Below, in pieces: positions 1 to 5,106 of a DNA stretch of 5,106 nt. This DNA is from AC-52 sp044870295 (lineage in GTDB: Bacteria; Actinomycetota; UBA4738), in the NCBI GenBank assembly GCA_044870295.1, contig JBIOYQ010000032.1, positions 1 to 5,106 of the forward strand. Reading direction: 5' to 3'. The notes beneath the pieces were generated by a model. The model had not been told where the DNA came from. It ran no database searches and was given only the letters and a program-made list of their open reading frames with translations. A program made the position numbers and the translations under genes. How positions within the stretch are numbered: position 1 is the first letter of the stretch; each line of letters starts with the position of its first letter.

Positions 1-1452
1 TAGATTTGAACACCCCGTCACCACCTGATCCCCCTCCAGGGTCGAATCCACCCGCATAGACGGTCAAGGAGTTTGTGGGATCCACGATCAGAGCTCGGAT
101 ATCGCCGGCACCCGCCAGACCTATCGAGTACTGCACCCAGCTCTCACCCTGATCGACGGACTTGTAGATGCTCTCGAAGGCTCCCGCGTAGATCGTCTCA
201 GGGCTGGCAGGATCGATAGCCAGTGAAAAGAGGACGATGTCGGAGATTCCTTGGTCGGCCGGAACCCACGTTGCGCCTCCGTCGGTGGACTTACGGATCC
301 CCGACCAGCGAGGGGCCGCGTAAAGGACTTGAGGGTTCGTGGGGTCAACGGCGAGGTCTGCCCGTAATAGAGATCGAGATCCGCGTTGGTGAGTGTCCAA
401 TGACGGCCCGCATCGATCGTCTTGAACAAGCCGTCGTTCTCGGTCCCGACATACACCGTATTCGTATCAATAGGGTCGCCGCTTGCTGCGCGGACGGTCC
501 CGCCAAGGGTGTTTGTCGAGGCGATCCACAGGGAGCCGCCATTCGTCGTGCGGAAGATGGCGGTCGTCGTTCCCGCCACAGCGATTCCCAGCCTCAATGG
601 ATCGAGGTCTACGGCGAGAACTGGCATGCCGCTGATTCCCTGGTTGGCATCCCGCCAATGGCGTCCCTGGTCCGTCGACTTGGCCATGCCGGTCTCCGTA
701 CCCGCATAGAGAATGCGGGGATGGTTCGGGTCCAATGCAAGGGCGTACACGTTCTCGCCTCTTTTCACCCGATTCCACGTTGTGCCCCCATCTGTTGTCT
801 TGAAGACGCCAGCTTTTTGAGCAAAGCTCGGGTCGGCCGCTCCCGCGTACACCGTGTCGGTCCGACCGGGATCGATAGTCAGGGCGTGGATCTCGAAGTC
901 CCTCAGTCGCGAGGGACCGATGGACTTCCAATTCCCCCCGCCGTCCGTGGACTTGTACACCCCGGAGCCATCGGAGACCTCATCATCGGTGCCCGCGTAG
1001 ACGGTCGCGGGGTCCGAAGGATCGACGGCCAAGGCCAGGACGTCAGTACCCGCGTTGCCGTTCGGAATGCCCATATCCGAGAGCGTCCACGTCGCGGCGC
1101 CATCCGTGGACTTGTACAGGCTCTCCCATCCTGCAGCGCCCGCGTAGATGGTTGAGGGCGCAGTGGGATCGATGGCCAAAGACTTGATCAAGGTGTAGTC
1201 CGAGATTCCGACGCTGGTCCTTACCCAGGTGCTCGCTCCGTTAGTGGACTTGAAGACCCCATTCGTGCTCCCGGCATACAAAACGAGATCGTCTGTCGGG
1301 TCGATGGCAAGCGATAGGACGTCGACGTCGCTCAAACCCTGGTGGATGGCAGTCCAGGTGAGCCCGGCGTCGGTCGACTTCAAGACGTAGTCACCGGCAG
1401 TCGCGGCATATACGGCATTCGGATCCACCGGATCGATCAAGATGTCAAGGGC
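1..1452 (-). repeat. At least eleven tandem propeller-blade repeats (protein level)
   Basis: Repeats begin near residue 51 (LDILIDPVDP) and continue to the left edge. Ten have a full IDP...YAG...KSTDGG..W pattern or a recognisable variant, and the eleventh is cut. Tryptophan spacing is 43, 46, 53, 51, 40, 43 and 43, then 44 and 43 after the frame is corrected. The repeats also show in DNA as recurrent GTGGACTTG-like and GGATCGAT-like words on the plus strand. Those words are the antisense of the KSTD and IDP codons. The seventh and eighth blades (DLDPLRLGIAVAG; SGDPIDTNTVYVG) are the most diverged. Confidence 0.85.
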
Positions 1453-1602
1453 CCCGGTCGATGGTCCCCCCGTATGCGCCCAATGTCCGACCTCGGGGAG
1501 GCCAGGCTTGGCGCTCTGACCAGAAGCTGGATTCATTGCACCGAGGACCAGGAGAAGCACACAGGCCATTAGCACAGAGAGGTTCGTTCTCATGGGGATC
1601 AT
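1..1602 (-). CDS. Secreted BNR/YCF48-type beta-propeller repeat protein, partial, with one internal frameshift
   Basis: The protein starts with a signal peptide and is then almost entirely repeats of about 40-53 residues. Each repeat has the pattern LAIDP-x-x-P-x-x-(V/I)YAG, then (V/Y)(F/Y)KSTDGG-x-TW. This is typical of BNR/YCF48/sortilin-like propeller blades. The repeat tryptophans fall at residues 83, 126, 172, 225, 276, 316, 359 and 402. After residue 414 the frame breaks (361-363). Adding one G there on the coding strand restores ADLAVDPTNPQVLYAA and further tryptophans at 446 and 489, and the frame stays open to the window edge. Uncorrected, the protein would end at a stop at 121-123 after 493 residues. 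I chose the ATG at 1602 because AGGAGG lies 10 bases upstream; the ATG at 1593 (MRTNLSV) is the alternative. The role is unknown; such proteins are usually extracellular or envelope binding or scaffold proteins. I see no Asp-box sialidase catalytic set. The fold call is strong, but any enzymatic function would be a guess. Confidence 0.85.
360..364 (-). other. Frameshift site in the repeat protein
   Basis: On the coding strand the frame reads TAT TAC GGG and then CAG ACC, which leaves the repeat pattern. Reading TAT TAC GGG GCA GAC CTC instead gives YYGADLAVDP, the expected start of the next blade. A single base missing from a G run is the simplest explanation. It could be a true mutation or an assembly or sequencing error in a homopolymer. 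No slippery heptamer is visible. Confidence 0.85.
1519..1602 (-). other. Signal peptide of the repeat protein
   Basis: Residues 1-28 show a short positive N-region (MIPMRTN), a hydrophobic core (LSVLMACVLLLVLGAM) and a small-residue end (NPASG before QSAK). This fits Sec export with signal peptidase I cleavage, probably near residue 28. The cysteine at residue 14 lies before the bulk of the hydrophobic core, so it is not a lipobox. Confidence 0.7.
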
Positions 1603-1612
1603 GTCGGCGATG

Positions 1613-1618
1613 CCTCCT
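1613..1618 (-). promoter_or_regulatory. Ribosome binding site of the repeat protein
   Basis: A perfect AGGAGG lies 10 bases before the ATG at 1602 and 19 before the ATG at 1593, which favours the upstream start. It sits in a short inverted repeat (CCTCCGAGGAGG) that could weakly pair with it. Confidence 0.6.
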
Positions 1619-1690
1619 CGGAGGGTAGGCGGAACCTGCATTCTTCCATGGCCCTGCCGAAGGAGGGAAGACGATATGAGTAAGAGTTGC

Positions 1691-2716
1691 CTATGAATGC
1701 AAACTCGTTGAGGCTGAGGCTCCGGCGAGGGCCCTCGAGAGCTGCTTGCCCGCGTGGTACGAGGACCGCACCAGTGGACCGGCCTCGACGTGAGCGAACC
1801 CAAGCTCCTTGCCGAACTCGGCGTAGCCGGCGAACTCCTCGGGGGTGACCCACCGGTCGACCGGCAGATGGAACTTCGTGGGCTGGAGGTACTGGCCCAT
1901 CGTGAGCAGGTCACAACCGGTGTCAGCGAGATCGCGCATGCTGTCCCGGACCTCGTATGGCTCCTCGCCCATGCCCAGGATGAGGTTGGACTTGGTCACA
2001 CCGTTCGGCCGGAGGCGCTTGGCGATCCGCAGGACCTCCAGCGACCGGTCATAGCCGAAGGCGGGCCGGATCCTGGCGTGCAGCCGCCGGACTGTCTCCA
2101 GGTTGTGGGCGAACACGTCGGGTTCGGCGTCCAGCACCGTGGCGATGTCCGATTCGTCTCCGCGGAAGTCGGACGGGAGCACCTCGACCCCGCAGCCTGG
2201 GACAGCTTCCTTGATTGCCCGAACGCATGCCGCCCACACGGCCGCCCCGCTGTCCGGCAGGTCGTCCCGGGCCACCGAGGTCAGCACGACGTAGCGCAGC
2301 CCCATCGCCGCCACGGCCTCGGCCACGCGCTGAGGTTCGTCCGTGTCGACGTCGTCCGGCTTGGCCGTCATGACGTCGCAGAACCCGCACCGGCGCGTGC
2401 ATTTGTCCCCGAGGATCAGGAACGTCGCCTCGCGTTCCTCCCAGCACTCGTAGATGTTGGGGCAGCCGGCCTCCTCGCATACCGTGTGCAGATCGAGGCC
2501 GCGCATGATGCCCTTCAGCTCGGAGTAGTTCGGCCCGGTCTGGATCTTGACCTTCAACCACTCCGGTCTTCGGGCGACCGGTCGAGCCGTCTGCGCGCAC
2601 CCCACCGAGTGAGCCACGTGGGAGTCCTCGAGGACAGCCGTCTGAGTAGCGCCGTTCGTGGAGACGATCGGAAGGTGGAGCCGTCGCCGGTGGGGGTTGT
2701 GATCGGTGGTCGGCAT
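1691..2716 (-). CDS. lipA: Lipoyl synthase (radical SAM)
   Basis: LipA inserts two sulfur atoms at C6 and C8 of the protein-bound octanoyl group on lipoyl domains, using S-adenosylmethionine, and makes the lipoyl cofactor of 2-oxoacid dehydrogenases and the glycine cleavage system. Both iron-sulfur sites are complete. The auxiliary cluster motif CEEAGCPNIYEC has Cys80, Cys85 and Cys91. The radical SAM motif CTRRCGFC has Cys106, Cys110 and Cys113. The C-terminal RSSY (317-320) carries the serine that ligates the auxiliary cluster in this family. VARDDLPD and the VLPSDFRGD region are also typical. The gene lies 25 bases after E1 beta on the same strand and is probably co-transcribed. The ATG at 2716 gives 341 residues but has no clear ribosome binding site. 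A GTG at 2617 has GAGG 8 bases upstream and gives 308 residues, closer to common family lengths. The first 33 residues are therefore doubtful, but the function is not. Confidence 0.96.
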   Translation of the reverse strand: MPTTDHNPHRRRLHLPIVSTNGATQTAVLEDSHVAHSVGCAQTARPVARRPEWLKVKIQTGPNYSELKGIMRGLDLHTVCEEAGCPNIYECWEEREATFLILGDKCTRRCGFCDVMTAKPDDVDTDEPQRVAEAVAAMGLRYVVLTSVARDDLPDSGAAVWAACVRAIKEAVPGCGVEVLPSDFRGDESDIATVLDAEPDVFAHNLETVRRLHARIRPAFGYDRSLEVLRIAKRLRPNGVTKSNLILGMGEEPYEVRDSMRDLADTGCDLLTMGQYLQPTKFHLPVDRWVTPEEFAGYAEFGKELGFAHVEAGPLVRSSYHAGKQLSRALAGASASTSLHS

Positions 2717-2741
2717 CGAGGCCAGTGTACCCAGGACCCGC

Positions 2742-3746
2742 CTAATACCTGGCCAGGTCCCTCATGTGCTCGTAGACCTTGTCGGCGTCGGGCATGAAGA
2801 AGTGCTCCATGGGCGTGGCGAACGGCATGGCCGGGACGTCCGGCCCGCCGATGCGAAGGACCGGCGCGTCCAGGTCGAACATGAGCTCCTCGGAGATGGT
2901 GGCCGAGATCTCGGCGCCGGCGCCGTACGTGCGGTTGTCCTCGTACAGCACCATGGCCTTGGACGTCTTGCGCACGGACTGCAGGATCATCTCCTTGTCG
3001 AGCGGCGCGATGGTCCGAACGTCGACCACCTCCGCCGACTGTTCCTCTTCCTCCTGCAGGCGGGCGGCCGCTTCCAACGCCAGGTGGAGCATCAACCCGT
3101 AGGCGATGACAGTGAGATCCTCGCCCTCCCGCTTCACGTCGGCCTTGCCGATGGGGACCTCGTAGGGCTCGTCGGGCACGTCGCCCTTGATCAGCCGGTA
3201 CGTCTTCTTGTGCTCGAGGAACAGCACCGGATCGGGGTCGTTCACCGCGGCGATGAGCAGCCCCTTGACGTCATAGGGAGTCGAGGGCACGACCACCTTC
3301 AGTCCTGGAACGTGTCCGTAGAAGGCCTCGATGCTCTGGGAGTGGTACAGGGCTCCATGGACACCGCCGCCGTAGGGCGCGCGGACGACCATGGGGACGC
3401 TCCAGTCGCCCGCCGAGCGATAGCGGATCCGGGCGGCCTCGGACACCAATTGGTCGAACGCGGGGTGGATGAAGTCGGCGAACTGGATCTCGGCGATGGG
3501 CAGCAGGCCATGCATGGCCATCCCGATGGCCACGCCCACGATGGACGATTCGGCCAACGGCGTGTCGACCACGCGGAGCTCTCCGAACTCGTCCAGGAAG
3601 CCGGCGGTGGCCCGGAAGACCCCGCCGCGCGCGCCGACGTCCTCGCCCAGGATCAGGACCCGGTCGTCGGACTTCATCAGGTCCCACAGCGTGTCGTGGA
3701 TGGTCTGCACGACGTTCTTCTCGGTGACCTGCGCTGTGGCGGTCAC
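2742..3746 (-). CDS. 2-oxoacid dehydrogenase E1 component, beta subunit (branched-chain type likely)
   Basis: This is the beta half of a heterotetrameric E1, which with E1 alpha binds thiamine diphosphate, decarboxylates a 2-oxoacid and acylates the lipoyl arm of E2 in the cytoplasm. At 334 residues it is full length for the family. An N-terminal pyrimidine-binding domain carries GEDVG (34-38), GGVFRAT (41-47) and DTPLAESSIVG, with Glu66 as the expected cofactor-activating glutamate. PYGGGVHGALYHSQS follows, with His135 as the conserved active-site histidine. The C-terminal transketolase domain contains DVRTIAPLD and GGPDVPAMPFA. The HGALYHSQS and EHKKTYRLIKGDVP segments resemble, from memory, branched-chain enzymes such as Bacillus BfmBAB more than pyruvate dehydrogenase beta subunits. 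The start is a GTG overlapping the alpha stop (GTGA), which implies translational coupling; GAAGG lies 9 bases upstream. Branched-chain specificity is an inference, and pyruvate or mixed use cannot be excluded. Confidence 0.93.
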   Translation of the reverse strand: MTATAQVTEKNVVQTIHDTLWDLMKSDDRVLILGEDVGARGGVFRATAGFLDEFGELRVVDTPLAESSIVGVAIGMAMHGLLPIAEIQFADFIHPAFDQLVSEAARIRYRSAGDWSVPMVVRAPYGGGVHGALYHSQSIEAFYGHVPGLKVVVPSTPYDVKGLLIAAVNDPDPVLFLEHKKTYRLIKGDVPDEPYEVPIGKADVKREGEDLTVIAYGLMLHLALEAAARLQEEEEQSAEVVDVRTIAPLDKEMILQSVRKTSKAMVLYEDNRTYGAGAEISATISEELMFDLDAPVLRIGGPDVPAMPFATPMEHFFMPDADKVYEHMRDLARY

Positions 3747-4903
3747 TCCTGGGGCCCTTCGGCGGCGGGCTTCGCCGGCGTCGCTTCGCCGCCGGTCGTC
3801 TCCAGGATCGAATCGTCACCCGGCGTCTCGCCGGAGCCTTCGGCGCCGGACGTCCTCCCGATGCGAACCTGGCTCTCCCGGCCCTGTCCATCCTTCGCGA
3901 AGACGTGCTCGAGGGCCTCCTCCGGTTCGGGATCGGGGGCGCCCCAGGCCGCGTCCACCTCGGCGTCGACCTGCTGCTTCAGCTCACTCCGCAGGGACTG
4001 CACGCCGTCCATGTCGATCAAACCCAGCTCGATCAGGTAGTTGCCGAACAGGATGATCGGGTCGTTGCGCTTGGCCTCCTCGACCTCCTCGCGCGATCGG
4101 TACGTGCGATCGTCGTCGTCGGAGGTGTGCGGGTGGAAGCGGTAGGTCTTCATCTCGATCAGGGTGGGGCCGCCGCCGCTTCGAGCCTTGTCGACCGCCT
4201 TCTTCGACGCCTCGTAGCACCCCAGGACGTCGTTGCCGTCGACGACCACCCCCTCGAACCCGTAGGCCTCTCCGCGGATGGCCACGTCCTTCACGGCCAT
4301 CTGCTTGGAGAGCGGAACGCTGATCGCGTACTTGTTGTTCTCGCAGTACCAGACCACCGGCAGCTTGTGGATGCCTGAGAAGTTCAGGCCCTCGTGCCAG
4401 TCGCCCTCGCTGGTCGCCCCGTCGCCGAACCAGCAGCCGACCACGGCATCCTCGCCGCGGTAGGCGATGGCGTAGGCCGCCCCGGCGGCGTGCGGGATCT
4501 GCGTGGCGATGGGGGAGGAGCCGGTCAGGATGCCGAGGCGCTTCGATCCCCAGTGGGCGGGCATCTGGCGACCGCCGGACGAGGGATCCTGGCGCTTCCC
4601 GAAGACGCCCAGGAACACGTCCCGAGGGGTCAGCCCGGCCACCAGGCAGATGCCCATGTCGCGGTAGTAGGGGACCCAGACGTCGGTGCCGCGGCGGTAG
4701 GCCCACGCCGACCCGATCTGGCAGCCCTCGTGGCCGGAGACCGGTACCACGAACGGAGCCTTGCCCTGCCGGTTCAGCCGGAACTGCGCCTCGTCGCAGA
4801 GCCGCGCCGTCACCATGGTTCGGAACATGTCGAGCAGGTCCTGCTCCGAGAGACCCAGTTCCTGGTAGCGGCTGACCGCCTCTTGCTTCGTGCGCGTGGC
4901 CAC
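3743..4903 (-). CDS. 2-oxoacid dehydrogenase E1 component, alpha subunit (branched-chain type likely)
   Basis: This is the thiamine-diphosphate-binding alpha subunit partnering the downstream beta subunit. The cofactor and Mg2+ motif is complete: GDG at 160-162 through to ENNKYAISVP, with NN at 189-190. Also typical are VSGHEGCQIGSAWA (55-67), YYRDMG (79-84), GGRQMPAHWGS (110-120) and TGSSPIATQIPHAAG (127-141). The loop RFHPHTSDDDDRTYR (255-269) corresponds to the phosphorylation loop of branched-chain E1 alpha (HHSTSDDSSAYR in the human enzyme), which favours a branched-chain substrate. The conserved fold ends near residue 335-340, and a Gly/Glu/Thr/Pro/Ala-rich tail of about 46 residues follows, longer than I expect for bacterial homologues. 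The start is GTG, with GGAGG 5 bases upstream and an extended -10 promoter before that. No kinase or phosphatase gene is nearby, so regulation by phosphorylation is not suggested. Confidence 0.94.
   Translation of the reverse strand: MATRTKQEAVSRYQELGLSEQDLLDMFRTMVTARLCDEAQFRLNRQGKAPFVVPVSGHEGCQIGSAWAYRRGTDVWVPYYRDMGICLVAGLTPRDVFLGVFGKRQDPSSGGRQMPAHWGSKRLGILTGSSPIATQIPHAAGAAYAIAYRGEDAVVGCWFGDGATSEGDWHEGLNFSGIHKLPVVWYCENNKYAISVPLSKQMAVKDVAIRGEAYGFEGVVVDGNDVLGCYEASKKAVDKARSGGGPTLIEMKTYRFHPHTSDDDDRTYRSREEVEEAKRNDPIILFGNYLIELGLIDMDGVQSLRSELKQQVDAEVDAAWGAPDPEPEEALEHVFAKDGQGRESQVRIGRTSGAEGSGETPGDDSILETTGGEATPAKPAAEGPQE
3746..3883 (-). other. Low-complexity C-terminal tail of E1 alpha
   Basis: Residues 341-386 are rich in Gly, Glu, Thr, Ser, Pro and Ala (for example GAEGSGETPGDD and EATPAKPAAEGPQE). 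They lack hydrophobic periodicity and are probably disordered. The segment keeps the same frame up to the stop that overlaps the beta start, so it is part of the gene as read here. It resembles a flexible linker, but no domain follows it. Confidence 0.7.
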
Positions 4904-4908
4904 GGAGA

Positions 4909-4913
4909 CCTCC
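4909..4913 (-). promoter_or_regulatory. Ribosome binding site of E1 alpha
   Basis: GGAGG is separated by 5 bases from the GTG at 4903. This decides the GTG start, since no ATG in this frame fits the family's N-terminus better. Confidence 0.75.
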
Positions 4914-4933
4914 AGGGACGAACGGGCGTGGCG

Positions 4934-4942
4934 ATTCTAGCA
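4934..4942 (-). promoter_or_regulatory. Extended -10 promoter of the E1-lipA operon
   Basis: On the minus strand TGC TAGAAT matches an extended -10 (TGn then TATAAT, 5 of 6). No TTGACA-like -35 box stands at 16-18 bases, which is usual for extended -10 promoters. Transcription would start near 4927 and give a leader of about 24 bases holding the GGAGG site. There is no sign of a riboswitch or operator within that leader. Confidence 0.45.
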
Positions 4943-4949
4943 AGGGGGT
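4942..4949 (+). promoter_or_regulatory. Possible ribosome binding site for the upstream GTG start of the divergent gene
   Basis: AAGGGGGT matches the consensus AAGGAGGT at 7 of 8 positions and lies 5 bases before the GTG at 4955, which is in frame with the ATG at 4997. It abuts or overlaps the minus-strand extended -10 element, so its resemblance may be chance. Confidence 0.3.
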
Positions 4950-4996
4950 ATGGCGTGGTGGCCAGACGCTCCGCGGCTGCTACAGTCCGCCGCGAG

Positions 4997-5106
4997 ATGC
5001 CGGTCGACCGTCCACGCATCCCTCCGGGCACGGGGAAGTATCAGCGCGTCGCGAAGCTCCTGATCGGCTGGTTCATCCGGCTCTACTGCCGCATGAAGGT
5101 CATCGG
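4997..5106 (+). CDS. Probable 1-acylglycerol-3-phosphate acyltransferase-like protein (PlsC family), N-terminal fragment
   Basis: Only the first 36 residues are visible before the right edge. They read as a short polar start (MPVDRPRIPPG), then a basic amphipathic or hydrophobic segment (RVAKLLIGWFIRLYCRMKVI) ending in G. This order is common just before the ENxP and NHxxxxD region of PlsC-type acyltransferases, which make phosphatidic acid from lysophosphatidic acid at the membrane. The catalytic motifs lie outside the window, so the assignment rests on pattern only. The gene diverges from the E1 operon. There is no ribosome binding site before the ATG at 4997, but TACAGT at 4981-4986 could be a -10 box for a nearly leaderless message. 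The alternative is a GTG at 4955 (or 4958), in the same frame, with AAGGGGGT 5 bases before it, which would add 14 residues. Confidence 0.5.
   Translation, partial: MPVDRPRIPPGTGKYQRVAKLLIGWFIRLYCRMKVI

Noticed and set aside
355..370. Programmed ribosomal frameshift in the repeat protein
   Set aside because: There is no X-XXY-YYZ slippery heptamer, and I saw no stable downstream structure; a simple one-base indel explains it.
223..1155. Long plus-strand open frame (310 residues) across the repeat gene
   Set aside because: It is antisense to the propeller repeats, its product has no recognisable domain, and the minus strand has clear blade periodicity and a signal peptide.
1..1452. Recurrent GTGGACTTG-like and GGATCGAT-like words suggesting a direct-repeat or CRISPR-like array
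   Set aside because: They are imperfect, unevenly spaced (about 120-160 bases) and explained by the KSTD and IDP codons of the protein repeats.
1519..1602. Lipoprotein signal with the cysteine at residue 14
   Set aside because: LMAC is a poor lipobox and most of the hydrophobic core follows the cysteine; an ASG-Q signal peptidase I site fits better.
1603..1690. Rho-independent terminator between lipA and the repeat gene
   Set aside because: There is no GC stem followed by a T run on the minus strand; the only inverted repeat is the short one at the ribosome binding site.
1754..2797. Plus-strand open frame of 347 residues opposite lipA
   Set aside because: It is an antisense shadow in GC-rich DNA; the minus strand encodes LipA with all its cluster ligands.
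2706..4040. Plus-strand open frame of 444 residues opposite E1 beta
   Set aside because: Its Val/Leu/Gly/Asp/His-rich product with no family likeness is typical of the antisense of a GC-rich gene; the minus strand has E1 beta and the end of E1 alpha.
3984..4943. Minus-strand open frame of 319 residues in another frame over E1 alpha
   Set aside because: Its Arg/Pro/Gly-rich product has no motif; the overlapping frame has the thiamine diphosphate motif and E1 family signatures.

Overview
This is a GC-rich bacterial window with GTG starts and a compact minus-strand gene cluster. The layout and protein sequences suggest an uncultured high-GC bacterium, perhaps actinobacterial or a related terrestrial lineage. 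That placement is an inference from composition and general protein character, and I would not go below phylum.

Reading with the transcribed strand (right to left), the core is a three-gene run. An E1 alpha subunit (3743-4903) and an E1 beta subunit (2742-3746) of a thiamine-diphosphate 2-oxoacid dehydrogenase overlap by four bases (GTGA). The beta subunit and the loop motif of the alpha subunit look like the branched-chain type. Lipoyl synthase lipA (1691-2716) follows 25 bases later. E1 decarboxylates a 2-oxoacid and passes the acyl group to the lipoyl arm of E2; LipA inserts the sulfur atoms that make that arm. The run therefore joins an enzyme to the maker of its partner's cofactor. Neither E2 nor E3 is present. 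An extended -10 promoter (4934-4942) and a good ribosome binding site precede E1 alpha.

To the left, also on the minus strand, is a secreted protein (1-1602) built of at least eleven BNR/YCF48-type beta-propeller repeats. It runs off the left edge. Its reading frame is broken once, at 361-363, by an apparent one-base deletion; restoring one base brings the repeats back in register up to the edge.

To the right, on the plus strand and divergent from the E1 genes, is the first part of a gene that resembles the start of a PlsC-type acyltransferase. It is cut by the right edge, and its start codon is uncertain.

I see no tRNA, rRNA, CRISPR array, insertion sequence or convincing terminator. I found no new biological system here. 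The points most worth checking are the frameshift, the E1-lipA arrangement without E2, the low-complexity tail on E1 alpha and the compressed divergent promoter region.
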